A stretch of 64,000 nucleotides of DNA, from assembly GCA_033439795.1 (NCBI GenBank), contig JAUTDP010000001.1, positions 3,286,001 to 3,350,000 on the forward strand. Reading direction: 5' to 3'. The number at the start of each line of letters is the position of its first letter. The stretch's first letter is position 1. This DNA is from Sordaria brevicollis. Taxonomy: Eukaryota > Ascomycota > Sordariomycetes > Sordariales > Sordariaceae. The notes below the pieces were generated by a model. That model saw only the letters and a list, made by a program, of their open reading frames with translations. It was not told where the DNA came from and searched no databases. Below, piece by piece: positions 22,802-34,763 of the stretch. Made by a program: the position numbers and the translations under genes.

Positions 22802-24927
22802 CCTGATGTCGAGAAGAGATTGGAATTGAAAATATCTGAATGAAGTGGAAGAGAAGTTGATAGGGCTTGTGGTCTCTGGAGATAACCTGGAAGTTGATGA
22901 TGGTAATGAGAAGAAGAGAGTCGGGTTTCTCGAGGACTGTTGCCGCCCTTTATAGATTCCATGGTTGACAACCATGCAGGGCATCTCGCACTCTATCCTC
23001 AGCTCGACTATGTTTGGGTTGGCATCTCGATTGCTCGCTATTCGAAAAACCGTCATGGTTCTGACCTCCTCATGCGCTTACGTAGGCGGTTAAGCTGATC
23101 ACGGCTAGAACTTCAGTTCAGATATTCAACCAGGACATTTCCTACAGCTTAGCAGATGCTGATTCCGCTATTAGCCCTTCAGCTGGCCACTTTCCTCTCG
23201 ATGGCGATGAAGTGATGCTGTCTACAGTATTGCCACCAGTGGTGTCATATGATGACTCCCATCACAAACTGATATGTCACCTACAACGACTACTCGAAAC
23301 CGAAAATGCTTCTGTATCTGGACAGCCAAGATTTTAGATCAAAGGACACTACCTCTAGTTGATGATACCTTCTGCTCAAGTGACTATGCCAGTTGCCAGC
23401 CAATGCTCATCCGGTGTCCTGCCCCTCCACCCCCCAGTGTTTAGGATGTTGATGCTTCACGTTGGGTCCGAATTCAGGACCGGAAGCAGGATGACCAGAG
23501 ATTGAAGTGAAAAATGGCGAGCTGAAGCACCTGTCAAGGCAATGTTTTTCGTCAATCTGTCACATACATGCCCCGCCTAGGTACAATAGCATGGATATTG
23601 ACGCCGGGGTTAGGGTAGGGATGGCGACGGTGAGGATCGCGAGGATCGAGATGGTGGTGAGCTTGAGGGGAAGCATATTAGGGGGCAGCAACACGACACT
23701 CCACGGAGTCAAGACAACAACACCACTCCAGGTCTTTCTACCCAGCCAACATGAAAGAAACTGTGCTATAACTCATCCCACGCCAGGTAAAACCTTGAGT
23801 TCTGCAATAGAACGGGCAACAGGGAGCGTACGTAAACCCGGAGACATGCCTCGAAGGCGTTATCCTCAGATGCTCTTGAGGCAGTATGACCGTACCCAAG
23901 TTCAAACTTATCACATCGATCAAGTAGCCTTTTTCTGGAGTCCAGGTAGTCCTCGACAAGAGGTCCAGAGGAAGCTTCTACCCCTACACTTGTGACGCTC
24001 GTTCTCTGCCTTACCTGCTCCTGGACCTGCTATCCAGGTAACCTGGTGAAACTTCCATCTTCTACCAGTTCTTGAATGGCTATGGGGCATGTAGTCTGAA
24101 GTCATTCGCAAGTTATGGTTTGGACCAAAAATGATATCGACAGATCAATGACCGTAATAGTCTTCATCACATCAATAGTCTTGGTGGTTCACTTATCAAC
24201 GATGCCAGCAGTTTAAGTCTGGAATCACAAGCTCATCCATCCGAATACGTACAACCTTACATGAAAGATATGACCAGGTATACTTTCTACATTCGACATC
24301 TGGCAGTAGTCTATAGCACAAGTATTGCCGTTATTGGACAACCGGCATTCATTACCGACGTTGCAAATGGCTTCGGCTTGCGGCTGAAACCCGAACGAAC
24401 TAAACTGCTCCGGGTGATGTACCATCTTGCGGGAGCTCGCCGCCACGAGCGAAAGGGGAAACTCCCGGAGAAATAGTAGCTGGCGATGACTGGCTGCCCG
24501 TGCGGGATGCCCTGAATATTCCATTTCGATCCGGCACTTCTGGATCTACACGTGTACCCTAGTGTCGTTGAGGACCGAGCAGACTTGCGATTCGTTCTAA
24601 TTGTCTATCCAGTTGTAAGAAGTTCCAATGACATCACCCTTTCGATAATGCGACATCTATACGTTATTCAGCTGCCTGCAGGATAGCCACAACCGACATG
24701 TCGTTGCCGGATGCGACTTCGATACATCCAATAGGATCATGTTCCTGTCCTGTGTCCGGTGATGTGACGACGCTTTTCGTTATGTGTCATATGCCCGCGC
24801 GTCTTGCTGAAATCGTTTCCGCTGCAGTCACTTATTGAAAACGGAACAGGCTAGTGAGGAAACGGGGAAATGACGCTCGATATATAAGTTCTGGACCATT
24901 CTCTGCGGTGTCCTCTTTCTTTCTCTT
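22802..24927. other. intergenic DNA, nothing clear
   Basis: About 2.1 kb contains the promoter side of the 170-residue protein gene and the 3' flank of the tryptophanyl-tRNA synthetase gene. The longest open frame (23507-23995, +) overlaps frames on the other strand and does not look like a protein. I found no RNA gene and no repeat. Confidence 0.5.
22948..22954 (-). promoter_or_regulatory. TATA-like box of the 170-residue protein gene
   Basis: The minus strand reads TATAAAG here, 147 bp upstream of the proposed ATG. It is a good match to a TATA box, and the position leaves a plausible short leader. Confidence 0.45.
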
Positions 24928-26643
24928 CTATTCCTGGGCAGCAGCCGCCTTGTCTTTCTCTTCCTTCTCCTTCGCCTTCTGGGCCTTCTTGGCCTCTATT
25001 TGCTTCTGCTTCTCGAGCTTCTTCAGCTGATTCTTGGTCAGCTTTCCATCTCCACCCTCGGCGGCCGCCTCTCCATCAGCGTTCTGCACCTGGGGCACCA
25101 CGATAGGAGCACGCGGGTTGCCGTTCCACTTGAGAGGGCGTGTCGCCATGAACAGCTTGACGGCTTCGTCGTCGACCTTGGCTCTCCTTTCCTGGAAAGC
25201 GGCGACGTAGGTTTGGAGCTCCTTGATGCATATCGCCTTGAGCTCGCCAGTCAACATCTCACCAGACTCGTAGGCGACACGGATTTTCTCCAGCTCCTCG
25301 TCATCTTCGAGGAAGAAGCGCAAGTACTGGAAGGCCACGTCAACGCTAGTGTCACCTCCCTTCTCGCGGTGCTCCTCAACAGTGACCTTGCCACCGGAGT
25401 AGGCATACTTGTTGATCTTGTTCTTGATTTGGTTGGGGGTATCTCTCATGAAAACTGGATTGTCAAAGTTAGCAGAGACTCGGGCAAAAGACCGCAGCCA
25501 CCAAACTGATGGGCCCAATTATGATGTGAGCTAATTTAGGGACAATAACTTACTAGCAGACTCGTCGATGGAAGCGGACATCTATACACCGTTGTCAATA
25601 AACGCCATGCTTTTAGACAAAGGGACAAACTCCCAGTACGTACCTTTGTGCCGGGGCCCTGAAGAGCGTCGAGGAAACGGGAGTGAATAAGAGCAGGCTT
25701 GGCATAAGAGATGTTGGTGTTCCTGTACTTCAAACGAGCGGAGACGTCTCTGGTCATTCTGAAGTAGGGATCCTGATCAATGGCGCAGGGAATGAGACAG
25801 GGAATAGCGACGGTCTTGGACTCATCCTCGCCAAAGATGTGGGGGAAGGACGACGCCCAACTGCTAGCACCCTGGATACTGCCGAAGTGAATGCGACCAA
25901 TGTTTGTGCTATCGTTGAAGCCGAAGATGGCGCGGGCCTGGTTGAGGGTGATGTGCTTGGACAGGCGCACAACGTTTTTGTAAAAAGCGCCACCCATAAA
26001 CTGGAAATCGCTAAAGATGAAAGTCTTGTTCGGATCGAAGCCGACGGCGATGATGTCCTTGGCGTTGTTGCTGCAGTAGCCCTCAACCTCCTCGATCGTC
26101 CTCTTGTCGGAGAAGAGGTACTTTTCGTCGTCGGTCATCATGATAACCAAAGGAACATCGAAGGTATCCTGAAGCCATTTTGTGAACTCGAAGGGGATGG
26201 TGTGGCCAACGTGGACACTGTCGGAGGAAGGGCCGCGGCCGGTATAGAGGAAGAAGGGTTCGCCCTTCTCGTAACGGTCGAGGATGAGCTCAAGGTCGCG
26301 GTGGGAGAAGACAATGCCTCTCCTGAGGAAGCGATGGGGCTTCTTGCCGGTGACCCTCTCGAGGCGGTCGAGCAGGGCCTGGTCGATCTTCTTGGTGCCG
26401 AATTCCTCGATCAACTTGTTGTAGTCGATGGCCTTGACAACGCCATCCTCGCCAACCTCGCCTTGGACCTGTTCGCGACGGAAGAGAGGCAGTCAGACCA
26501 ATGCGCCGTACATATGCAAGTGTACATACATAGACCTAACTGACATTGTAGGGGTCCACTGTCTGCTTGGAGGCAGCTTGCTTCTCGATAGACTCGGGGA
26601 TTGGCGCCTCCTTGAGGGCCTCGGCGTTAACGTTGGTCGCCAT
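24928..26643 (-). CDS. WRS1: tryptophanyl-tRNA synthetase, cytosolic
   Basis: This class I aminoacyl-tRNA synthetase charges tRNA-Trp in the cytosol. Four exons on the minus strand (26545-26643, 25644-26468, 25554-25581, 24928-25454) give 492 residues; the introns are 76, 62 and 99 bp. The HIGH-type motif is HVGH at about 119-122 after TGRGPSSDS, and the KMSKS-type loop is KMSAS at 308-312, both as in eukaryotic TrpRS. The loop is split: K308 ends exon 2, and the 28-nt exon 3 supplies MSAS. The C-terminus is a Lys/Glu/Ala-rich tail of about 50 residues, probably a coiled or RNA-binding extension. No mitochondrial targeting sequence is visible. The gene is divergent from the mitochondrial release factor gene. 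Confidence 0.96.
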
Positions 26644-27186
26644 TTCGAAAGTTGTCTGTGCAAGTCGTGTGGTGATGGCGATCCGGTGGGTTGTCGAAAA
26701 AGTCCTTCAAGTGGAAAAGGCCACGGAATCGGAACCTCTTTGGCTGAATAGGTGACTGACCGTGACTCAAGTGCGAAACGGCTCGAACGGGTGGCTCTTC
26801 CAGCAGGGGAATAAATTGCGACGATACCTCAGACGGAACAGGCACAGGCTGCGGGGGAGGGGCTGCAATTGGAGGCCATTCATCGCATCTCTTTGCAGGG
26901 ATGTGGATGGTCCAGACTGACATCAGATTGTTTCCGGCCGGCTTGTTTCTTACGAAACATTTTACAAAGTTTCCGGCAGGCATCACAAAATGCATGGGAG
27001 GAAAAAGATATGGGCTGCGTAACAATCAATTGGCCTATGGAAATTGGGAACCCCTCCGTCCGCAGAGTGGGAGCAGGAGCAGCAGCAAGCAGTTTCCACC
27101 GAGATTGGCATTTCGACCTTGCATTTGACCCGAGCAGCTCTGGAAGCTATCTGGATGTCGCAAAGGATTTCCGCCTGTCTGCAACC
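26644..27186. promoter_or_regulatory. shared divergent promoter region of WRS1 and MRF1
   Basis: The two start codons are 543 bp apart and point away from each other, so both promoters and leaders must lie here. I see no clear TATA box on either side. Nothing else is recognisable. Confidence 0.5.
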
Positions 27187-28618
27187 ATGTTGGCAGCACC
27201 ATGGATATGTCGGGGCTGCGCCCGTTCGTTGAGACGCTCGGGTGTATTTATCTCCCTTCAAATTCGCAGAGCTAGCACAGGTACGTTCGCGCAGCCTTCT
27301 CATGTGGAAATCGTTCTCTCCCTGGATTCCATCCGGTCGCAAGCCATGATTCCCGTCCGACCTGCTGGAAGGGACACGTTTTGACGCGTGTTTTGCCACA
27401 GCCACCCAAACAATTGGAGGACTCCCTCCTGTTCTCCTTGATCGGGCACGCAAACTAGCCGCCGAACATCAACAGTTGACGAAGCAACTCGAGGGCGACT
27501 ACGATGCTACTGCTGCGAAGCGCGCCGGCGAAATCTCGAAAGTTGTCGCTGCTCTACAAGAGCTGGATAAGACTAAAGCAGCTCTGGATGAGCTCCATGG
27601 ACTCCTAAACTCAGACGATGCCGAGCTGCGCCAGCTCGCTAACGACGACCTCGATGCGACCAAAAAGCAGCTGGAAGCTGTGGGACACAAGCTTTCGGCG
27701 GCCTTGACACCGAAGCACCCATTCGCGGACATGCCGTGTCTGATAGAAATCCATCCTGGGCCAGGAGGTCACGAAGGGCGCCACTTTGCCGACACCGTCT
27801 TCCGCATGTACAAGAGTTATTGCGAGAACAAGGGATATAACGTGAAAGTGGTCTCGTATAACGTAAGCGAAGATCGTACGCCGGGCTTGGATGGCGAGGT
27901 TCCCATCTCGGAAGGCGTACTCGAGATAACAGATCCCGGCGCCTTCGCTGCGTTTCGCGGAGAGGCGGGCATGCACCGCGTACAGCGTATTCCTGCAACA
28001 GAAAAGCAGGGACGCACTCATACAAGTGCGGTGGCAGTTTGGGTTTTGCCATCATTCCCCGAAAACAGTACCGATGTTGAGAACGACTTCAACAACCCGG
28101 AAAGCGACTTCTACGTTGACCCGTCGGAAGTCAAGGCGGAGAAGATGCGCGCTAGTGGTGCCGGTGGTCAGCACGTCAATAAGACAGAATCTGCCATTCG
28201 CTTGACCCATATCCCGACCGGTATTCAGGTCAGCATGCAAGACTCGCGATCGCAGCAACAAAACAGAGAATCGGCGTGGCGCTTGCTTCGCTCGAGAATC
28301 GCATCGCTAAGGCGAGAGCAGAGGGAGGCGCAGGCAAAGGACCTGAGAGACAGTGTGCTCTCGCAGTCACAGATGTCGCGTGGCGATAAGATCAGGACGT
28401 ACAACTACCAGCAAGATCGGTGTACAGATCATCGAAGTGGGCTGGATTTCCACAACCTTCCCAACGTCTTGCAAGGCGGAGATGTGTTGGACAAAGTCAT
28501 CAACAGCGTGCAATCCTGGCTAACAGCCAGGGATATTCAAAATCTTATCGCTCAGGAAGAAGCGCAGGCTAGAGCGGCGGCGGGAGGATCCGATAAGAAG
28601 AAGAAGGGCGGAAAATAA
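27187..28618 (+). CDS. MRF1: mitochondrial peptide chain release factor 1
   Basis: This class I release factor ends translation on mitochondrial ribosomes by hydrolysing peptidyl-tRNA at stop codons. Two exons (27187-27280, 27402-28618) join across a 121-bp intron to give 436 residues. The N-terminus is rich in Arg, Leu, Ser and Cys without acidic residues, which fits a mitochondrial presequence. The catalytic GGQ lies at 286-288 in GAGGQHVNKTES, and the RF1-type codon-recognition tripeptide PAT at 229-231 predicts UAA/UAG recognition. A coiled-coil domain (about 60-130) comes first. The C-terminus ends in a short Lys/Gly tail. Exon 1 is supported by its targeting character and by an in-frame junction (AST|ATQTIGG). 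Confidence 0.95.
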
Positions 28619-29880
28619 GGACAGATTTGAGCGCTCTGATGACGTCTTATTACTCACCGCACGCTACAAATACCGGCCTACTACAATGATAGCAGCTGTG
28701 TATCTGTAGACAGTTCATTCGTGTACAATATCCTTTGGAATTGGAGGAACCAGACCACGGCAGCTGGTCAGATATCGAGTCCATTTGGTCGGTTTGGAAG
28801 CCTTTGCCCAGAGATACTTGGCCAAAGCTTGATTTCGCTCGGCGTGGAGGCTCGCCGCTGTCACGGATGCCAGACATTGGAAGAGAACCGAACTATCTTC
28901 GTCATAGGCCGAGGATTCTCCTGACACGGCACCGCAATTTTCCATCATCGGCTTCGTCACCAAAAAGCGAGCAACCGATGGACAGGGGCAGAGCGGGCGC
29001 CGGCCGACGCTGGTTCTCGCACCGACCAATCAATGCCGCAGACCTGTAAGTGACCTGCCATATCGGGATGGTGGCGGCCGTTGTGGATCTCCGTGCAGTG
29101 TGCAGCATGCCCAGCGCTTTCAATTGTAGTCGTGGGGAAACACTAAACAGTCCCGTTCCATGGACTTGGACAGCAAGATTTATTGTACCGCGATGCCCAA
29201 ATATTGAAGTCGCATTCTGCCATCGAGGCGACCCGAAGGATGGAGAAAACCAGATGTTTATCCCTTGTAGCCAACTGCCGACGGAGACCTGGCGAACCGA
29301 TAGATAGACGACTCGGGATTCGGAACCGCGTTTTCTCAAATTCTCACCATTATTTTCATCACACACGAGTCCTCCGCGAATTCCAGAGGATTCCGCCATC
29401 GTCCGGTACCGTCCGCATCCAAATTGGAGAGGGTAGTTCAGTCTGAGCTTGGGACGGAGAATTGGTACCTGATTTTTTTTTCCAATATTCTATATCCCTA
29501 TCCCTTACCTGCCCCTCTGGTCGAAGCTTTGGTATTCGAAAAAGATCATCGAGCAGGAGGTAAGACAATGTCCATAATTCATGTACCTACCACAGGGATC
29601 AATGCGTCCTCGGTGACTCCAACGAAATGTGTGGACTCCGTATTGGCTGGTTCCATTTTTTTGGCGACCCGGCATCTTCAACATCGTTAGTTGGGAGGTT
29701 GACGTACAGTCCAATACTGGTTTGTTTGTTAGCTCCTCAAATCGTCTTTAATAGGCATTTGGATGTTCAACCGACCCGTTTCGTTCAAGAATTGAGGTAT
29801 ATCTTATTCTTAAAAACGTCTCTCATCAGATTCTAAATAGCTTTTCAAGTTCATTAAGCACCATTTTAAAAAGCGATTAA

Positions 29881-30288
29881 GACCGCGTTTGTTCTCAAAA
29901 CGCGACAGTATAGAAATGCCACAGTATAGATCCTTACACAAGGTTGGCCCAGATTCATCCTCATGCACAGTACGGCCTTCTGCACCGCCTTTCAACTTTT
30001 TTTATTGTTAGTGAATAGCGTTAAATTTTAGGGCTTGAAGCGCTGAAGAAGTGCGCTGAAGGTTGCTGTACTGCAGATATACATGCTCAAGGGCATGTAT
30101 ATATTATACTGCGTTGGGGAAGAAAAGTGCTACCTATAACCCTAACCCGGGGCGAGGCTATCTGGGGGGGTTCGGATTTGAAGACCATACTGCTTTGGAA
30201 ACAAACACGGCCTTTTCTATACTGTGACAGTATAGATTGCGCAGTATGAAGGCTTCTATACTGCCACGTTTTGAGAACAAACACGGTC
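29881..30288. mobile_element. Tourist-like MITE, 408 bp
   Basis: The terminal inverted repeats are 35 bp: 29881-29915 begins GACCGCGTTTGTTCTC, and 30254-30288 is its reverse complement with three transitions. A TAA flanks both ends (29878-29880, 30289-30291). A 3-bp TWA duplication and termini with GTTTGTT resemble PIF/Harbinger (Tourist) elements. Inside, short CAGTATAG motifs recur near both ends. There is no coding capacity, so mobility would need a transposase supplied from elsewhere. Confidence 0.8.
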
Positions 30289-30665
30289 TAAGCATATTAT
30301 CCTATTCTATCAAACTTTTGTATAAGCCCGGACGTCTTGTATAAGTAGTATAGAAGTAACACGCTGACTATCAAACCAGCATTGGAATGTAGTTCATGTC
30401 ATCTTCGGCACCAGCATTGCATTTCTTCAATGGTACGGCCGTCTCATCAATGTAGGCCTTTGCATATCTGCTCTCGAGCTTCCCTTTTGACTCGTGGATC
30501 TCAACTTTTGACTTCTCAATCTCCCCAGTTGGGATGACGAACATGCCCACCAACACACTTGGCGCACGTAACCCACCTCATCCCATGCTGCACCAACGGT
30601 ATTACCTGGTGTGCAACTCCAAGGTGAGATGGTGCTACTCACTTGTCAAATTCTGTCTGCCTTTA

Positions 30666-31062
30666 GGTAGTGTTTGTTTGCCCACGATTTGGCGTAAACC
30701 TAACCTGGCGTATATCATTTACGAAAAAAGCTCGGGCTACATTGCTCATGCGGCGTATTTCCATTTACACCCCCCCCTTCGTCCTTTTTTTTCTTTTTTC
30801 TTCAATTAGCGATGATAGCGATATATAGTTCGTACGCCTATTTGCGATTTTTTGGGGCGTGTATTACTTTTCGTGATTTGGCGCAAAGTTCCCTATATAA
30901 AAAAAAATGATTTACGCCAGGTATGCAAGGCTCGGCGAGGCTATTTGAGGGGGGTCGATATTATACCCTATTTACGATTTTTAAACAAACGCGGTTTTTT
31001 ATTTACGCATGCGTGAGAAAAAGGGGGTGTTTACGCCAGATCGTGGGGAAACAAACACTACC
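30666..31062. mobile_element. Tourist-like MITE, 397 bp
   Basis: The terminal inverted repeats are 34 bp: 30666-30699 begins GGTAGTGTTTGTTTG, and 31029-31062 is its reverse complement with two mismatches. TTA flanks both ends (30663-30665, 31063-31065). The end sequence shares GTGTTTGTT with the MITE 380 bp upstream, while the interiors differ. This fits a second PIF/Harbinger-type non-autonomous family. Confidence 0.8.
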
Positions 31063-31995
31063 TTACATGCGTGCCAGTGTCTGCACATCCCATCCTTACC
31101 TAGTCGTACCTTGCGACCAACAGCCTGGTTTTTCATTGCTTTATATCCCAATATTTGCGGAACTGGTGGCATCTTAACTTCCAGGACGGGTAGGTGCTTA
31201 GGGGCAAATGCAAAAAAAGACGGGAATATGATACACCGTGGGGATGCAAGCAAATGCTGTGTTCGTCCCGGACCCCGACCAACCACCCCTTCTCCTAAAC
31301 CCCGTCCCTCTTCAGATTGGGTCCTCCCAACAGCGTTGATGCTTGAGAGGTTTCCAGGGACAGAGCTCGAGCTGCCTACCCCAAACCGTGGTTGGAGCTT
31401 TTGTTCCTGATCTCCTTCTGTCATATCAGCATCACTGTATATCTGAAGGAAAATCAAGAGGTATTGGCTAAGCTTTTGAGTATCCCAATAGCGAGGGCAC
31501 AAGCTTTACCACCAAGAACAAAAAAATGGAGGCGGTCTCGGAACAAAGCCGTTGTTTGTCATGTCCAACGGGCGGAAGCTAGGTGTCAGATTGTATGGGA
31601 GAATTGATTGATTCTGTGTATCTGTGTGTGACTGTGGAGAACAGGATTCTGGAGCTCTGGTCGGGGGAGCTGGGGGTATCCCTTATTTGCCAAGACCTTC
31701 TGGGTGGCTGGCAGTGCTGACCAGCTGTATACTGGTCTATACTGTTTTGGCCCAGAATACCACCCTGGAATCTGACACTAGGCTAGGCAGGGCGGAGTGG
31801 AACATACTTCAGATCACTTCCCTTTTTTGTTTAAACTAGTTGAAATTCTGATCTGCCATTCCCTCGTCGATTTCTAAGCCTATCTTTCCTCCGTGGGGAA
31901 AAGAGGAAGTAACTCGAAAGGAGAAGCTCTTGCTAACGGCGGAGTACTTCATGGTGAGACCCCCCCTCCTGGTCCCTGCCTCACCTGTTGTACAA

Positions 31996-32056
31996 CCTCT
32001 CTTTTTTTTCCCTTACCTCTCCCTTTTACCTCTCTCCCTTTTTCTTCTTCTTCTTC
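31996..32056 (+). promoter_or_regulatory. pyrimidine-rich tract before the carboxypeptidase start
   Basis: About 60 bases are almost pure C and T, with CTCTTTTTTTT and TTCTTCTTCTTC runs, ending 60 bp before the ATG. CT-rich tracts near transcription starts are common in filamentous ascomycete promoters. The role is inferred. Confidence 0.4.
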
Positions 32057-32116
32057 TACATACTGCACGGGACTTCTCAGAAGCTGTAGCTCGGAAGAAG
32101 AAGATACTATCCCAAG

Positions 32117-33967
32117 ATGCGTCTGACCACGCTAGTATCGTCGCTACTCTTAGCGACGACTGCCACCGCTACCGGTCCTAGTTTTGGCCAGGCAGAGAAG
32201 AAGTACCTGGAGCATGTTGCCAGACTTAAAAACAACGCTGTGAAGACGGCCCCGGTTGTCCAGCGTGATGATATTGTCAAGACTCAGGAGTTCAAGTTCT
32301 TGAATGACAACACTGAAAGTGAGTTGTTACCTCCTCTAAAACCTGACCCAGCCCCTTATACTAACCCGGAAACACAGAGTTCGCTGTCAACGGGTCAAAT
32401 ATTCCTGATGTCGACTTTGACGTGGGAGAGTCCTACGCCGGCACATTGCCTATCAGTCAGGACCCCGAGGAGAAGAGCGAGCTTTTCTGGTGGTTCTTCC
32501 CATCTACCAACCCTGACGCCAAGAAGGAGATTTTGATTTGGCTTAACGGCGGTGTAAGTTTGCCTTGTTAAAAAAGTGCCCTTGATACCCAGTCCTATTC
32601 TAACATTCCACCCATAGCCTGGCTGCTCCTCACTTGAAGGTTTCCTCCAAGAAAACGGCCCCTTCCTCTGGCAATATGGCACCTACAAGCCCGTCAAGAA
32701 CCCCTGGAGCTGGCACACCCTGACCAACGTGATCTGGGTCGAGCAGCCCGTCGGCACCGGTTTCTCCACGGGCAACGTGACGGCCACGAACGAGGAGGAC
32801 GTGGCGGCGCAGTTCATGGGTTTCTGGAAGAACTTCATCGACACCTTCGCCATGCAGGGGTACAAGGTGTACATCACGGGCGAGTCGTACGCGGGCTTGT
32901 ACTGCCCATACATCGCATCCGCGTTTCTCGACGCCAACGACAAGACCTACTATGACATGTCCGGCCTCATGATTTACGACCCCGTCATCTCGTGGGACGA
33001 GGTCGCCGAGCCCATCCCCGTCGTCCAGTTCACCGAATACTGGTCCGGTCTTTTCCCCTTCAACGACACCTTCCGCGCCCACATCAAGGAGGTCGACGCC
33101 AAGTGTGGCTACTCCGACTTTGTCTCGCAGTACCTCGTCTACCCGCCCAAGGGCCCGCAGCCGTCCAAGCTTCCCGGCACCGACGGGTTCGGCACCACGC
33201 GATCCGAGTGCTGGGGGCTGTTCTACGAGATCTTCGACGCCATCCTGCTGCTGAACCCGTGCTTCGACATCTACCAGGTTGCCACCACCTGTCCCCTGCT
33301 GTGGGACGTTCTTGGCTTCCCGGGATCGATGGAGTACCTGCCCGAGGGCGCCGAGGTGTACTTTGACCGGGACGACGTCAAGAAGGCGATCCACGCTCCC
33401 GAGAGCGTCAAGTGGTCGACCTGCTCGGAACAGGACGTGTTCGTGGGCGGCCGCGACCGTTCGGAGCCGTCGAGCTTCAAGGCGCTGCCGCACGTTATCG
33501 ACGCGACCAAGAACGTAATCATCAGCCACGGCGCGCTGGACATGGTCCTGATTGCCAACGGCACGCTCTTGGGCATCCAGAACATGACGTGGGGCGGCAA
33601 GCTGGGCTTCCAGAACAAGCCTGACCAGCCCTTTTATGTCCCCTACAACACCATGACGGATCTGTCGACTCTGGCGGCTGGCGGCGTGTTTGGATCCATG
33701 GGCAGCGAGAGAGGCTTGACCTGGGTCCAGATCGATATGGCGGGCCATATGATACCCCAATATGCACCGTCAAGCAGCCTAAGGCAACTTGAGTTCTTGC
33801 TAGGCAGAGTTAACTGCATGAACTGCACCGAGCCGTTCACGACGAACCCGGATGCGCCGCAGAGCGAGCAGCCTTTGGGCAAGGGCACGGCACCTCAAAG
33901 CTGGAGCAAGTTTTCGGGTAAGAAGGGGGGCCACCACGGGGGTGGAAAGGGCAGGTTCGTCAGGTAA
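32117..33967 (+). CDS. secreted serine carboxypeptidase (family S10)
   Basis: This protease removes C-terminal residues from peptides, in the vacuole, cell wall or medium. Three exons (32117-32318, 32378-32553, 32618-33967; introns of 59 and 64 bp) encode 575 residues. Residues 1 to about 18 form a signal peptide ([18 protein letters not shown]), followed by a short propeptide-like stretch. The oxyanion region LNGGPGCSS spans the second splice junction. The catalytic triad is Ser216 (GESYAG), Asp434 (SHGALDMVL) and His503 (DMAGHMIPQ). Several Asn-X-Thr sites suggest glycosylation. The tail is Gly/Lys/His-rich ([13 protein letters not shown]) with no membrane span, so this is not a Kex1-type Golgi enzyme. 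It converges on the PRELI gene. Confidence 0.95.
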
Positions 33968-34763
33968 ATGTGTGCATTGATCATGGGGGTTATGATGAAG
34001 AGTTTAGATGCCAATAAATAACCAGAGGATGGGAAATGCTCATTCATTTTCCTAAATAATGTGTTGAAACCTCGTCAGCTCGTAAGTTACTTCCCATCAA
34101 ACGAAATTGACGTAAAATACCAAACCGTGATCAACCGTGTGTTTCCACGTCGCTATCATGCCTCCTTTTGACATCTTCCAAGACTCGAATGTCATTCATA
34201 CACACAGATACAAGACGTAACTAAAACAGTAATTGTTGAAACCGTTCCTTTTCATAACCTATACCAACACAAAGAGTGGAATGAAATGACACACACGGGG
34301 TACACACTGTCCACTCTCCCAGTCGGCTGACGCCGCAGTCGCTGGCCTTCTCTTTCAAAAGCTTCAAGAATGGGTACGCGGGTATATGCTCGCGCGTGAG
34401 CGTGTCGTGAGGATGGACCCCCCATCGTATGCGACCCAGTGACAGAACAGAACCTTACACCAACGCCATGCTAAAATCAACGATAATGTGGTAGTGTACA
34501 GTGTGGTACCTAACAGTGGCCCACGGAAGTTTGGGCCCATCTTTCCTCGCGATGCCGTGGAAAAGAGCGCCTTTCGTAAAGGTTATTCGACCGGACTTTT
34601 TTGCCCGAGTTGAGCGGGAAATAGGCCCGGATATTTCTCGAAAACGATCCATCGTGGGAGAAGGCGGTGCCAAGGGCAAGTGACGCGGAATATAAAACCT
34701 TGAAAGGCCCTGGAGCACGTCCGATAGCCTAAGCGGGTATCATAGTCAGGCTTGGAATCCCAT
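33968..34763. other. convergent intergenic region
   Basis: This 796-bp stretch must contain the 3' ends of both flanking transcripts. AATAAATAAC at about 34013 may serve as a polyadenylation signal for the carboxypeptidase. I see nothing else. Confidence 0.45.

Larger units (their letters stand above)
28619..32116. other. 3.5-kb intergenic region with two MITEs
   Basis: The region holds two inverted-repeat elements (29881-30288, 30666-31062) and a pyrimidine tract just before the carboxypeptidase gene. Between 28650 and 29450 there are overlapping open frames on both strands, the longest 165 codons on the minus strand, but none looks like a known protein. About 29700-30900 is mildly AT-rich. 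No RNA gene was recognised. Confidence 0.55.

Noticed and set aside
23507..23995. 162-codon open frame (+)
   Set aside because: There is no motif, and it overlaps minus-strand frames; the translation is unlike a folded protein.
28902..29399. 165-codon open frame (-) after MRF1
   Set aside because: Several overlapping frames exist on both strands, with no motif or recognisable family and no visible splice continuation.
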